NCBI RefSeq assembly: GCF_011602365.1
Contig: NZ_JAAONZ010000016.1
Location: 62,001-126,000, forward strand
DNA from: Pseudomaricurvus hydrocarbonicus
GTDB lineage: Bacteria > Pseudomonadota > Gammaproteobacteria > Pseudomonadales > Cellvibrionaceae
Length of the DNA: 64,000 nucleotides
Reading direction: 5' to 3'
Shown: in pieces, positions 8,565-18,586 of the stretch
Layout of the letters: every line of letters starts with the position of its first letter
How positions within the stretch are numbered: position 1 is the first letter of the stretch
The notes under the pieces: generated by a model
Database searches by the model: none
The model's input: only the letters and a program-made list of their open reading frames with translations
Told to the model about the DNA's origin: nothing
Program-made: the position numbers and the translations under genes

Positions 8565-9473
8565 TTATGGATTTACTGATAGAGGATGCCGTTCAAAAAA
8601 CTTCCATATCAGATGAGCTGCAGGTAGATCTTTGTCAGTGTCTCCCATTCCGTATTTGGCAGCAATGTCGGCCGCAGGTGATCCGGGCCAAGTATGACCA
8701 GCCAAGGAAGACCGGTAGAGAATAACTTCGGCTCCATTGTCGCATTCACTGTAGCTGATTCTATCGACGGTTTTCGTTACTAGCTCACGGATGGGTGCAT
8801 TCTTACAACGGTTGTTTTGACGCCAGTAGGCAACGGCTTGCGGAATTCCAATATGCCAATAAGTAGGAGAGTCTGTCTGGTGTGTGTAATGATTTACATG
8901 ATCTTGAGTTCCGTGAAATGTAATGACAGGAACCGGCCTTTGAGGTTGACAACCTTCCGCATACTGTAGCCCTGCAACTGGTGCTATCGCTGCAATCTTA
9001 CTTGATAGATCACAGGCCAGTCGACTGATCATCCTGGCGCCACCGGAAAACCCGGTCGCGTAAATCCGAGCAGGATCAATCAAGTATTTTTCCTGTATTG
9101 CATCAATGAGCTGTCGAATGAATTTAACGTCGTCCACGCCTGAAGGATCGCTGTTGACATTCCATGTAACCTTCCCCGTACTATGTTTCTGATACTCAGC
9201 TTTTGGGAGCACAAGCAAAAATCCTTCGGCTTCCGAAAGCGGTTCAAAATTTGAGATCTCCGATTGAATGACGGGGCTAGCCCCGGAGCCGTGAAAATTG
9301 ATCACCACGGGAATGGGATTCCTGTCGTCATAAGAAGACGGAACACGTTCGTACCACTGTCGTTTAATTCCATCTACGATGGTGTGGTTCAATGTATCTG
9401 CATGGCTTTGTTTGGCAAGGGCCAGATTCATCATGCTAATCACAGCTAGTATGGTAACTAAATACATCGGCAT
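8565..9473 (-). CDS. Exported CE1-type esterase (PHB depolymerase/feruloyl esterase family)
   Basis: 302-residue alpha/beta hydrolase with a signal peptide (about 1-26, ending SHA). The catalytic triad is visible: Ser143 in GFSGG, Asp191 in HGTQDHVN and His260 in AGHTWPG. The oxyanion-side motif NFHGSGAS is also present. The family (LpqC/poly-3-hydroxybutyrate depolymerase, CE1) includes feruloyl and acetyl-xylan esterases. Placed among glycosidases, removal of ferulate or another acyl group from a carbohydrate is likelier than PHB degradation, but the substrate is inferred. Upstream (9474-10181) only a decayed sulfatase is found. Confidence 0.85.
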   Translation of the reverse strand: MPMYLVTILAVISMMNLALAKQSHADTLNHTIVDGIKRQWYERVPSSYDDRNPIPVVINFHGSGASPVIQSEISNFEPLSEAEGFLLVLPKAEYQKHSTGKVTWNVNSDPSGVDDVKFIRQLIDAIQEKYLIDPARIYATGFSGGARMISRLACDLSSKIAAIAPVAGLQYAEGCQPQRPVPVITFHGTQDHVNHYTHQTDSPTYWHIGIPQAVAYWRQNNRCKNAPIRELVTKTVDRISYSECDNGAEVILYRSSLAGHTWPGSPAADIAAKYGMGDTDKDLPAAHLIWKFFERHPLSVNP

Positions 9474-9499
9474 ATGGACTCCGGAGATATTATAAAGTT

Positions 9500-10075
9500 A
9501 AATCAAATTTAGGCGACCAAGACAGTCATCGACCGAAGATAAAGCCGCCTAGTAATCTTTTAAGTAGCCTGTCATCTTTCAATCACTGTCGTACATGAAA
9601 CCCAAGTCATGCCAGCTATTATGTTGATTTTGCATCCACCTGGGATTATTGGCGTTGTTTTCGGCTGTATTTTTGAGATTTCAGAAAACTCAAAATCAGT
9701 CTGATCATATTGCCCTCTATGGCGTTCAGCGGGTACGGCATCGAAATGAACGGCCTTGTGTCTCAAAATACACGAAAAAAGGTTTGTCGGAACATCTTCC
9801 TTTTTCTAACCACTGCATCGCCTAATCGGTCAGTTCATCAATAATGTAACCTCGTTGATCCACATTTTTCCGATCGACGTTGATCTGATTGACCACACCT
9901 TGGGTTACTAAATGAGGAGGAGTCATGTCTTTAGGGTAGTAAGCACTTTGCCCAGCAAAGCTGACTCAAAAATCGAATCCATCACGAGGCATGTCGGTTT
10001 TATTCCCCATATGCCACTTGCCAATAAACGCAGTCTCGTAGCCCGCTTTCTGCAACCATTTTGGATAATAATTGA
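9500..10075 (-). pseudogene. Decayed S1-family sulfatase fragment
   Basis: Read on the minus strand from 10075 and switching frames, the text is clearly a sulfatase: [20 protein letters not shown], then [71 protein letters not shown] and LSSVDDCLGRL. These correspond in order to the middle of a type I sulfatase (GKWHMG loop, lysine/histidine motif, DD(S)VGR segment). In-frame stops (after GFDF and ELTD) and several frameshifts break it. The N-terminal third with the CxPxR site and the C-terminus are missing. Confidence 0.85.
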
Positions 10076-10181
10076 AAAAAGAATAGATATAAAACGCGAC
10101 TTAAATTTTCGGTCTCTCATCAGCATTGTTAGGATGTCATGAGTATTTCATGACATCCCTCGAAGTAAAATCACATTTATA

Positions 10182-12212
10182 TCAATAACTTACACGATAA
10201 CCAATTGGATATAAAGGCGATTCAGAGTCGTTAGGCGTGTCAGACTTTTGCTTTTCAACGGCCTTCATGCTGGCAGGCATTTCAAACGGTAGACTTCCGA
10301 TAGCCTTTACTTTACCGGTCAACGCATTAACCAGAGCCTGATCAGAAGCGCCAAAGTTACCCAATACGGCAGCGGCTATCGGTTTGAAAGGCGTCAGCAC
10401 TGCCGGTCGGTCCAGATAGATACTCAAAATAACTGGTGTCGTCTGGCTGATGGCGCGGGCCTGCTGTAAAGTGGGTTGGTCATCGGGGAATGCCAGGCTA
10501 CCATCGTGCTGAATTGCCCCGAAGAAAAAGTTGGGGTAAAGGGTTTCGTAAGGGCTGTCTGTTTTCAAAATGGCCACATCCGCTATGTGCGGTTGATGTA
10601 CCAAGGTAAACCCTGCGTTTTCAAACACCGAGGTGTCAATCCCCTCGCCCAAGTACACTTTACTTACAGTGTTGGCGTCCAGGGGCAAGATTTGTTTTTT
10701 ATTTTCCAAAACAACCATGGACTGAGCTTGTAATTTTAAAGCCAGTTCTTTGGACTCTGGAGTGGCAACAATTTTCGTAGCCTTTAGTGATTTAACAAAA
10801 GGTGCTTCGAAAATCCCTAAAGAAAATGTTTGTCTTAAAACACGCAATACTGACTCATCCAGACGTGATTCTGAAACCCGTCCTTGCTGAACGGCCGACA
10901 ACAGAGCATTGCTATCTAGCACGCCGCCAAATTGGTCAACACCTGCATGCAGTGCTTGAGCAAATCGTTCGCTCTGTGTCAGATTTTCAACGCCCCACGC
11001 GGTGGAAATGCCACGGAAACTCGGACGTTCTCCTTCCGGGAAACCTTCTTTGCAGATGGTACCGCAGTCGTTGGTAATGGCCCAATCTGACAATATCACG
11101 CCTTCAAAGCCATAGTCATTGCGCAGCATAGATAGCATGGGCTGGTTGTAACCGGCTGCTACATCCGGTAGGACTTTGCCATTGATTTCCACCCCGCTGA
11201 AGATGGGATACGCGGGCATGACTCCAGCGACTTTACTGCTAAAAGCACCTTTAAAAGGTTCGATGTGATAAGGTAGTTGCTCTGAGGATAAATCTGCGAA
11301 GCGGCCATAGTAGTTATGTGCGTCGAGGCCATCTTTCGCTGCTCCATAACCTACCCAATGTTTTACTACACTGGCCACCGAGTTTGGGCCAAGTCCATGG
11401 GATCCATCCTGGATTCCGTCCACATAGGCTTCGACCATGCGTTTGGCCAATTTGGCATTTTCACCAAACGTGCCATTGATACGAGGCCAGCGCGGCTCTG
11501 TAGACAAATCAGCTTGGGGCGATAAAGCCATAGTGAAGCCTACGGCACGATACTCCTGTCGTACTATATCGGCAAACTCTCGAGTTAAACCGGATTGATT
11601 AATCGCGGCAAAACCCAGCGTTTCCGGAAATTGAGTAAATCCTGCACTTTGAACACTGGCACCGACCGTCTCTTGAAAATGATGTCGTGGGTCGGTGCTC
11701 ATCACCACTGGAATACCAAGGCGCGTATTCTCGGCTACAGCCTGCACACTGTTGTTTGCCTCTGCCAGTGCCTTGGGTGGCAGTGCTAAGCGGCTGACAA
11801 AGTAAGTAATGTGATGGTTTTGAATGGCATCTGCGATCTGATTCAGATTGTAGCCGGTAGCTGGAACCCCAAAAGGCGTGTCATCCAAGGCATTGCCATG
11901 CAGTAGCTGACCTGCTTTTTCCGGCAATGTCATTCGGGAGATCAGATCCTGGGCGCGTTCTGCAGGCAGCAGACGCCAGTCTTCATAGGGGTCGAGCACC
12001 CCGTTGCGATTAAGATCTCTAAACTGACAGCCATCTTTGGACAATGTGGGAGCTGCTTGTGTGATGATTGACGGTTGATTTGAACACGAGCTCATTGACA
12101 GGGGAGCGGCCTGTTGAATGTTGGTGCAGCCACTGAGACTGACAATTCCCGCAACGGCACACAGTGCGGGTGCAAAACGCCGTGGCTTCGAAAAATACGG
12201 TGGTTTATGCAT
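10182..12212 (-). CDS. GH3 beta-glycosidase, lipoprotein
   Basis: 676-residue GH3 enzyme with lipobox LSGC (Cys29), so a membrane-anchored exo-acting beta-glycosidase (glucosidase or xylosidase type). An EF-hand-like segment DLNRNGVLDPYEDW (about 66-79) precedes the catalytic barrel. Conserved GH3 signatures include SVVKHWVGYG and the nucleophile Asp376 in GVILSDWAITND. The C-terminal alpha/beta sandwich follows (about 480-640). The protein lacks the fibronectin III tail found in the other GH3 (48426-50738). It probably releases sugars from oligosaccharides imported by the adjacent receptors. A fragment of a second, near-identical GH3 survives at 8229-8465. Confidence 0.93.
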   Translation of the reverse strand: MHKPPYFSKPRRFAPALCAVAGIVSLSGCTNIQQAAPLSMSSCSNQPSIITQAAPTLSKDGCQFRDLNRNGVLDPYEDWRLLPAERAQDLISRMTLPEKAGQLLHGNALDDTPFGVPATGYNLNQIADAIQNHHITYFVSRLALPPKALAEANNSVQAVAENTRLGIPVVMSTDPRHHFQETVGASVQSAGFTQFPETLGFAAINQSGLTREFADIVRQEYRAVGFTMALSPQADLSTEPRWPRINGTFGENAKLAKRMVEAYVDGIQDGSHGLGPNSVASVVKHWVGYGAAKDGLDAHNYYGRFADLSSEQLPYHIEPFKGAFSSKVAGVMPAYPIFSGVEINGKVLPDVAAGYNQPMLSMLRNDYGFEGVILSDWAITNDCGTICKEGFPEGERPSFRGISTAWGVENLTQSERFAQALHAGVDQFGGVLDSNALLSAVQQGRVSESRLDESVLRVLRQTFSLGIFEAPFVKSLKATKIVATPESKELALKLQAQSMVVLENKKQILPLDANTVSKVYLGEGIDTSVFENAGFTLVHQPHIADVAILKTDSPYETLYPNFFFGAIQHDGSLAFPDDQPTLQQARAISQTTPVILSIYLDRPAVLTPFKPIAAAVLGNFGASDQALVNALTGKVKAIGSLPFEMPASMKAVEKQKSDTPNDSESPLYPIGYRVSY

Positions 12213-12445
12213 TACGAACTACCTGTTCTAAATATGTTCAAGGGACAATAGCGCAGTGATTATGAAGTCATGATCATTGTCAATCAGAGAGCCGTTGTTG
12301 AATAGTCTGGGTCAAGGTGTCATTTTCACGGAATGTTCCGGTAAATTCGGTACTGACCGGCTATACACCACACCTGATATACGGCATGGAAAATCTGGTT
12401 CCGGGCTTGAGCGTAAATCCCTGAAAATTAACTGGGCGCAATCAC
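12213..12445. other. Intergenic region between GH3 and a TonB receptor
   Basis: It holds the upstream region of the GH3 gene and the 3' flank of the receptor. An imperfect palindrome around ATGAAGTCATGATCAT (near 12263) is the only candidate regulatory motif; no gene was seen. Confidence 0.4.
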
Positions 12446-12472
12446 CAGCGGCCGTTATAGCTGTGGCCGCTG
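12446..12472 (-). terminator. Hairpin after TonB receptor gene
   Basis: CAGCGGCC (12446-12453) pairs perfectly with GGCCGCTG (12465-12472), 28 bp beyond the stop of the receptor. There is no T-run, so it may be a weak terminator or a 3'-end stabiliser. Confidence 0.55.
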
Positions 12473-12499
12473 ATGATTCCATGTTACGAAGGTTAGGTA

Positions 12500-14824
12500 T
12501 TAGAATTCGTAACCGACATTGACACCGATGGTGCGTACCGAATTGTAGTTATAGGACTGAATATAAGTTCCTATACTGCTTTGTGCGTCCCCAGTTTCGG
12601 AGTTGATGGTGGCGGGATTCATTTCGTCGGTACAGTTTTTACAGAACAGGGACAGCTTCCACCCTTCCGGACTGCGAAGCCCCGCTGTCAGGCCGAAAAT
12701 ATTAATGTCGCCCAACTGGGTGCCTGGATCATTGACAATGCCGTAGTAAATATCAGAGCGGTAATACCAGCTGCCTTCAACATACGCCTCCATGCCATTA
12801 TTCAGGTAAAACTCATAACGCAATTGGGTAGTAGCGGTTACATCCGGTGCGAGAGGAAGATCCATGCCCGCAGCATTGAAACGGCGTGCGCCAATGGAAC
12901 CATCACAACCCGGGGTGGTCTGCTCGGGATAACATTGCGCCCCTGGGAAGTCGTCGTAGGTGGAATCCAGTAATGAGATTGCACTGCTGAGTGTCAGGCC
13001 TTCGGCTAACAGAGCCATCACACTGATTTCCGCCCCTTGAGATGTGACTTCGGCGGCATTTTGGATCAGGAAGTTTTGCGAGGCGGTATCGACACTCTGC
13101 ACCTGATAATCTTTGAAATTTTGATGGAATACAGAGGCATTAACCTGCAGGCGGTTATCAAACCAACTACTTTTCACACCAATTTCATAAGCCAACACGG
13201 TTTCTTCATCGACCGCCATTTCTCCCGTAGGGGTCGGGCCGTCATTGTAACCGGGCGCTTTGTAGCCGGTACTCGCTGAGGCGTACAGCATGATGCCATC
13301 CTGTGGAAAATATTGAGTACCCAGTTTCCAACTGAAGTTCGTTACTGAATTATCCTCTTCATAGTGACCGGGAGTGCCACCAAGATTGGAAATATAGCGA
13401 TCGGCATTGCGTCCGGAGATCAAATCCATTTCCAGTTCGTCATGAGTCAGTCGTCCGCCGGCAATCAGAGACCACTGATCAGAGAGTTTGTAGTCCAGTT
13501 GACCAAACAGGGCCACGCTGGTGGTGCCCATCTCATATTCAGTATCGGATCCCAATAACGTTAGATCGTAGTTCTGATAGGTACACTGTCCGGGCCCAAA
13601 ACAGATGGGAAAACCAGGAACCCCGGCGGCCCCTACCCCCCACCCTTTGTGATCCATCACAGAATTAAAGTAGTAGAGCCCCATTTGACCACTGACATCT
13701 CCTATAGTCGGTAACACCAGTCGTAATTCGTTGCTGAATTGCTCGAATCGCTGTTCATTGCCGTTATCAAAGCCATCCTGAGTGGTGTAGTCTGTATCCA
13801 GTTCCTGATCTCGCTCGTAATAGCGCCAGGCTGCAATATTGATCAGCTCTGCATCATTATCGAACAGGTAGGAAACGGTAGCTTGCAATCCGCCGCTGTC
13901 CTGATCGCGGAAGATGCCTTTATCGACCACAGCGGTGAGATTATCCTCATCCGGAACGATACCATCGGCAGCGAATATGTCTTTCAAGGGGCTGTTATCG
14001 GCGACTGCACGGAAGCCGCGATCATAAATCCCTGCAATACCTTCCTGCTTGGAATAATCGCCGATGAAGTAGAGGCTTAACTTGTCAGAGATTTCGTTCA
14101 AATATTTCAGCTTGATGTATTTTTGTTCAAATTCATCATCAACACTCTGGTTGGGTTTGGCGGGATTATTATCCAGGCTGATATCGGTGATCATATCCCG
14201 GGTGTTGTAAATGGCATTGAGGCGCATTGCTGAATGCTCATTAATGGGAATGTTCACATTGCCTTTTGCGGTATAGGTCTCCGAATCATTAACGGTGGTT
14301 GGCAGTTGTGTATAATCAAATTCAACATCACCAGAGAGTTCTTCAAACACCGGTTTTTTGGAGGTAATGTTAATCAGACCTGCGGACGCATTTTTACCGA
14401 ACAGCAGACCTTGAGGCCCATACAGTACCTCGATACGCTCAATATCATTAAATAAAGCACCGCCCAAGCCAGGACGACCATAGTTCACCTCGTCAACTGA
14501 CAGGGCCACACTGGAATCCAGTGTGTTAACAAAAACTACAGAACCTACACCACGAACCGCCAGGGAATCGTCTCTGCCCAGTTGCAGACCAGGTGTCACC
14601 AGGGTCAACTCTGTCACCTGGGTGAGGTTTTTATCTGCCAGGCTGTCTCCGCTAACAGAAGTCAGGCTGATGGGCACATCCTGCGAACTCTGTTCCTTTC
14701 GCTGGGCTGTAACTACAACTTCCTCCAGCATAAAGCCTGTGTCTTTGGCCATCACCGGATTTGCTATGAGAAATGGCGCGCTGGAAATGCTGATGGCCAG
14801 CGCAAGAAGGGACTTTTTATACAT
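12500..14824 (-). CDS. TonB-dependent receptor
   Basis: 774 residues: a signal peptide (cut near NPVMA), plug start MLEEVVVTAQRKEQSSQDVP, and plug motifs AVRGVGS, SVDEV and IEVLYGPQGLLFGKNASAG, then a barrel ending NVGYEF. Outer-membrane, TonB-driven uptake of an unknown substrate. It is transcribed divergently from the AraC-type gene at 15066 with a 241-bp shared upstream region, so that regulator very likely controls it. No enzyme gene is joined to it, so the receptor forms its own unit. Confidence 0.95.
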   Translation of the reverse strand: MYKKSLLALAISISSAPFLIANPVMAKDTGFMLEEVVVTAQRKEQSSQDVPISLTSVSGDSLADKNLTQVTELTLVTPGLQLGRDDSLAVRGVGSVVFVNTLDSSVALSVDEVNYGRPGLGGALFNDIERIEVLYGPQGLLFGKNASAGLINITSKKPVFEELSGDVEFDYTQLPTTVNDSETYTAKGNVNIPINEHSAMRLNAIYNTRDMITDISLDNNPAKPNQSVDDEFEQKYIKLKYLNEISDKLSLYFIGDYSKQEGIAGIYDRGFRAVADNSPLKDIFAADGIVPDEDNLTAVVDKGIFRDQDSGGLQATVSYLFDNDAELINIAAWRYYERDQELDTDYTTQDGFDNGNEQRFEQFSNELRLVLPTIGDVSGQMGLYYFNSVMDHKGWGVGAAGVPGFPICFGPGQCTYQNYDLTLLGSDTEYEMGTTSVALFGQLDYKLSDQWSLIAGGRLTHDELEMDLISGRNADRYISNLGGTPGHYEEDNSVTNFSWKLGTQYFPQDGIMLYASASTGYKAPGYNDGPTPTGEMAVDEETVLAYEIGVKSSWFDNRLQVNASVFHQNFKDYQVQSVDTASQNFLIQNAAEVTSQGAEISVMALLAEGLTLSSAISLLDSTYDDFPGAQCYPEQTTPGCDGSIGARRFNAAGMDLPLAPDVTATTQLRYEFYLNNGMEAYVEGSWYYRSDIYYGIVNDPGTQLGDINIFGLTAGLRSPEGWKLSLFCKNCTDEMNPATINSETGDAQSSIGTYIQSYNYNSVRTIGVNVGYEF

Positions 14825-15065
14825 GGTGTTTCCTCTAAGCTCTATTTTTAATTGAGTTATCGTTATACTGTGAAATGCTAGTATCTATATTGCGAATACC
14901 TTAATTATTGGAATCTTTAATTTTACTGTCTGGGCACCTTCTGTAATATGGAAGATCCTGTTGTTTTGTCAGCTCGAACAAGATAAATTTCTTTCTTTGG
15001 CTCGCTATAGAAAATTTCAGCCGGGATTTCCTGCTAAACGTCATCAAAAATGCGAAATGTAGACC
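14825..15065. promoter_or_regulatory. Divergent promoter region, TonB receptor / AraC regulator
   Basis: 241 bp of AT-rich DNA between two divergent starts. It must hold both promoters and, by analogy with other AraC systems, direct-repeat regulator sites; I could not define specific boxes. Confidence 0.5.
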
Positions 15066-16202
15066 ATGAATTCACTTTCATTCAATGAAGCTTTCTTTCT
15101 GTGTAAGGAATTTTACTACTCATGGATCCATTGGGAGTCATTTTCGAATGAGGAAAAAAGCCAATTTTGGGATAAAAACCAAAGTAGAATGGAATGTATG
15201 TCACTCAGTTTGGACCGTTATATCCATCTGACAGATTCCATCCAGAAAAACTCGAAGATCGACGGAGTAAAACAGAGTCTGGAACAACAATGGAGTTGGT
15301 TGTTTGAAGCTCCAGAATCCGGAATTAATGTGACTTTTGAGCAGTTAAAAAAATTCCGGACACACTCTGAAGAGTTGCTGAAAAATGAAGTGAATTTTTT
15401 ACCGTGCAACTGGTTTTATAGTGGTATTACCCGAAGTCATCAAGGGCAGCTGGATGATATTACTACCACCAAAGGAAGTATGAGCATCCAGTGGGACTTG
15501 CATTTGATTCTTGAAGGTACCGGGTTCTATCAAGGGAAAAACTATCAGCTTACGGCCCCCCCCGGTACAGTGATTCTAATACCTCCAACAGAGACTCTCG
15601 TTTACCGCCGGTCTGATGCTTCTGCGAAGTGGATTCATCAATGGGTCGCGTTTCCTATGGAGGGATCTCCCGCTGATTTGATTCACCGGCTCCCTAAAAC
15701 GGGTGGGCTATACCATCGTCAAGTTGACGCTTATGCCTTCCAGAAGATCCGGGAAGTTCTGCATGACATCGCCACCAAGAATCACATGGAGTCGGAGCAG
15801 GCAATGTCAGAACAGCGCAGCGGCCTGGAAAAAGTCCTTGCAATGACCATTCAGTCCAGCAACGGCGGGTTTCAAACAAATCAAACCGTGTTGAAGGCTT
15901 GCCACTTTATTAACGACAATGTATCCACAAACCTGACAATTGACGATATTGCCAGGCAGTGTAATCTCTCCCCTTCGCGAGTATCCCATATCTTTCGGGA
16001 AAAATTTGGCGTATCTCCCATCGTTTGGCGCAATGAAATGCGCTTGGCCAAAGCTTGCCAACTGTTGACGGACAGTTATTACAGTGTCGGCGAAATTGCC
16101 GCCCAGGTTGGCTATGAAGATCAGCTGTACTTTTCCAAACTGTTTAAAAAACGTATGGGATTTACCCCCAGTGGTTATCGAAATATTCAATGGCGACGCT
16201 GA
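15066..16202 (+). CDS. AraC-family transcriptional regulator
   Basis: 378 residues. The C-terminal ~100 residues form the double helix-turn-helix of AraC/XylS proteins (LTIDDIARQCNLSPSRVSHI and the second helix set ending YFSKLFKKRMGFTPSGYR). The central part (about 140-205, with LILEGTGFYQG and APPGTVILIPP) is a cupin-like AraC ligand-binding domain. The first ~130 residues are an unusual N-terminal extension that I do not recognise. The gene diverges from the TonB receptor, its probable target, and is convergent with the cupin gene 43 bp downstream. Confidence 0.92.
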   Translation: MNSLSFNEAFFLCKEFYYSWIHWESFSNEEKSQFWDKNQSRMECMSLSLDRYIHLTDSIQKNSKIDGVKQSLEQQWSWLFEAPESGINVTFEQLKKFRTHSEELLKNEVNFLPCNWFYSGITRSHQGQLDDITTTKGSMSIQWDLHLILEGTGFYQGKNYQLTAPPGTVILIPPTETLVYRRSDASAKWIHQWVAFPMEGSPADLIHRLPKTGGLYHRQVDAYAFQKIREVLHDIATKNHMESEQAMSEQRSGLEKVLAMTIQSSNGGFQTNQTVLKACHFINDNVSTNLTIDDIARQCNLSPSRVSHIFREKFGVSPIVWRNEMRLAKACQLLTDSYYSVGEIAAQVGYEDQLYFSKLFKKRMGFTPSGYRNIQWRR

Positions 16203-16245
16203 TTGAGACGGAAACGAATTTTATCAAGGTAAATGCGGTCACGGT

Positions 16246-16827
16246 TTATTTCTTGTCTTCCAGTTGTCGAGCAATCTTCGGGTCATACGTGCCGTCAATC
16301 AACACAAACATCATGCGACTGGTCTTGCCCGTGCGATTGGCCCAGGCATGATTGGTACCTCGCTGAACCACGACACTGCCAGGCTTCAACAACACCTCTT
16401 CCTTGTCGAGTACCAGAGTGATTTCGCCTTCAATAACCACGCCGTAATCGACTGACTCAGTGCGGTGCATTAAGGGATGCGGTGAATCGGTTTTGACGGT
16501 AGAGGCAGCCACGTCGCCAATTTGTGAGAACGCCGCTGCCATCCTCTCGGCCCCGTGATCCAGAAACTCCTGGCTATCGGGTGGAATGTCCACAAACCGA
16601 ATTCGAGTTCCCGAAGCGGGCGGAGGCAGCACCAGGGGGCCTATCGTGGGATCTGCGCCGTTATCAACCCTGGCCGGAGTCCCCTCGGTACTCCAGACTT
16701 CGTGAAAGACGGTGCCGGGAATGGCTTTAATTTCTTCCACATGGGGTAAATCGCCGTTGAATACAGCGTAGGCATTACCGTCTTGATCGTGGCCAGTCAC
16801 CACACGATGTATAGCGGAAAGTGACAT
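16246..16827 (-). CDS. Cupin-domain protein
   Basis: 193 residues with one recognisable cupin barrel in the C-terminal half: ESVDYGVVIEGEITLVLD followed by LKPGSVVVQRGTNHAW, the two cupin motifs. His residues in TNHAW and at LMHRTES could bind metal. Similar proteins are often dioxygenase-like or non-catalytic members of aromatic-catabolism clusters; the role here is unknown. It begins 14 bp after the sulfatase stop on the same strand, so the two are probably co-transcribed. Confidence 0.82.
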   Translation of the reverse strand: MSLSAIHRVVTGHDQDGNAYAVFNGDLPHVEEIKAIPGTVFHEVWSTEGTPARVDNGADPTIGPLVLPPPASGTRIRFVDIPPDSQEFLDHGAERMAAAFSQIGDVAASTVKTDSPHPLMHRTESVDYGVVIEGEITLVLDKEEVLLKPGSVVVQRGTNHAWANRTGKTSRMMFVLIDGTYDPKIARQLEDKK

Positions 16828-16841
16828 CTGTATACCTCAAG

Positions 16842-18434
16842 TTAATGATTGAATTTTGGGTATATAAGTTGATTGCGTTTTTCGTAATCCAGCCAGAGCT
16901 GCATCATGTCTTGTAATTTCTGCGGGTGTTGTTCCGACAGATCAGACTGTTCAAGCGGATCGTTCTTCAAGTTGTATAATTGCCAACCTTTGCCACCTTG
17001 CATCGGCGAACGGTGTACCAACTTCCAGTGTCCCTGGCGGTAGGCTTTACCGCCAAACAATTCCCAGCCCATATCGGCACTGATATTTTGAGACGATGTC
17101 AAAAATGAACGCCCTTCTACCGGCAGTTCTTTGCCAGAAGGCAGTGGAATACTGGCCAGGTCAAGCAAGGTTGGCAGCACGTCTTTAACCGTCACGAATT
17201 GATCCGAAATGCTGTGCGCGTTTTGCATGCCGGAATACCAGACAAACGCGGGGGCATGTATCCCACCTTCCGAGACCGAACCTTTGTAATCACGAGCGGG
17301 CCCCACAGAAGCGCGCGCCCAATTGGGTCCCTGAAACAGATAGGAATTGGCCTTACCCATGTTCTCGTAGCGGTTATCACAACAAGTCTCGACATGCTGA
17401 CGGAACCGTTTGTGCTCTTTATCCAGACTGGCCCCTTCTGCACCATTGTCCGACATAAAGAAAATGATCGTGTTATCCAGTTCGCCAATATCCTTTAAGT
17501 AATTGATGAGTCGGCCAAAGTGTTGATCCATGTCATCGACCATGGCAGCGTAGATTTCCATTGTGCGCTGCTCAATCTTTTGTTCTTCCTGAGTCAGTGC
17601 TTGCCAGGGCTTTTGGTCCGGCTGGCGAGGCGCCGTCGCAGCAGCATCGGAGGTGAGCCCCAGAGCTTTGGCTTTTTCCACACGCTGACTGTGGAGTTGG
17701 TCATAGCCCTGAGCGTAACGGTTTTTATACTTGGCAATGGATGCGTCCGGCGCCTGCAAAGGCCAGTGCGGAGCGGTATAGGCGAGATAACCAAAAAAAG
17801 GCTTGCCGCTCTCTCGCTCCGTTTCGATGTACTCAATCATCTTGTCGGTGTAAAAACGCGACGAATAAAAATCGCCCGGCAACGTTACCGGCTCGCCATT
17901 TTCCCGGTATGCGGCGTGCATGGAATTGAGGCCCAGATCAGAAAGGTGACCCGCCCCACCGTCCAATAATGCGAAGGACTTATGAAACCCCCTGGCCGTA
18001 GGGCTGTGGACTTTGTCGTGCCCCAGATGCCACTTACCACTCATCAATGTGCGGTAACCTGCGTCAGCAAAGACGCCGGGGAGAAAGGCCGCTCGGTCAT
18101 TCAGATGACCTTCATAACCCAGTTTACCCCGTTGATTGGGCGCTAAGGCCTCGGCCATAGCGCCGAGACCGACCTTGTGGTGATCCACACCGGTCATCAA
18201 CATGGCGCGGGTTGGGGAGCAGGTAGCTGCGGTATAAAATTGACTCAACCGCAAACCAGATTTTGCCAGCACGTCGAGGTTGGGGGTTTCAATTTCGCCA
18301 CCGAAGCTGCCCAGATCGGTATAACCCAGGTCATCGGCTACCACCAGCAGGACATTGGGACGCCGTGTCTCTGCAAAGGCTGAGGTTAGAAACAGCGAAA
18401 GAATGACATTGGCTATCCAGATACATTTATTCAT
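16842..18434 (-). CDS. Arylsulfatase (S1 family), exported
   Basis: 530-residue type I sulfatase with a signal peptide ending TSAFA (residue 21). The formylglycine site is CSPTR at 72-76 (Cys72), the Cys-type that needs a formylglycine-generating enzyme. Calcium ligands appear in VVADDLG (Asp34, Asp35). The GKWHLGH motif and the MSDNGAEG segment also fit. It hydrolyses sulfate esters in the periplasm. The neighbours (GST, epimerase, cupin, then the aromatic-catabolism genes) suggest desulfation of an aryl sulfate, but carbohydrate sulfatases share these motifs. A decayed unrelated sulfatase lies at 9500-10075. Confidence 0.93.
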   Translation of the reverse strand: MNKCIWIANVILSLFLTSAFAETRRPNVLLVVADDLGYTDLGSFGGEIETPNLDVLAKSGLRLSQFYTAATCSPTRAMLMTGVDHHKVGLGAMAEALAPNQRGKLGYEGHLNDRAAFLPGVFADAGYRTLMSGKWHLGHDKVHSPTARGFHKSFALLDGGAGHLSDLGLNSMHAAYRENGEPVTLPGDFYSSRFYTDKMIEYIETERESGKPFFGYLAYTAPHWPLQAPDASIAKYKNRYAQGYDQLHSQRVEKAKALGLTSDAAATAPRQPDQKPWQALTQEEQKIEQRTMEIYAAMVDDMDQHFGRLINYLKDIGELDNTIIFFMSDNGAEGASLDKEHKRFRQHVETCCDNRYENMGKANSYLFQGPNWARASVGPARDYKGSVSEGGIHAPAFVWYSGMQNAHSISDQFVTVKDVLPTLLDLASIPLPSGKELPVEGRSFLTSSQNISADMGWELFGGKAYRQGHWKLVHRSPMQGGKGWQLYNLKNDPLEQSDLSEQHPQKLQDMMQLWLDYEKRNQLIYPKFNH

Positions 18435-18586
18435 GACTACCTTTCCGATAAAACTATTGTTAGTGGTTATTTGTTCGTCACTCGCTATGGCTGACGATCA
18501 TTCACGGTGAACTGTCCACCATTGCGAACCGCTGGCCACTCATCAATACACAACGGCTATGGCCAAAATGTCAAACCGTGGTTTGT

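Noticed and set aside
9572-9766. 64-codon open frame as a hypothetical gene
   Set aside because: Its protein (HKAVHFDAVPAERHRGQY) is an internal sulfatase segment belonging to the pseudogene at 9500-10075.
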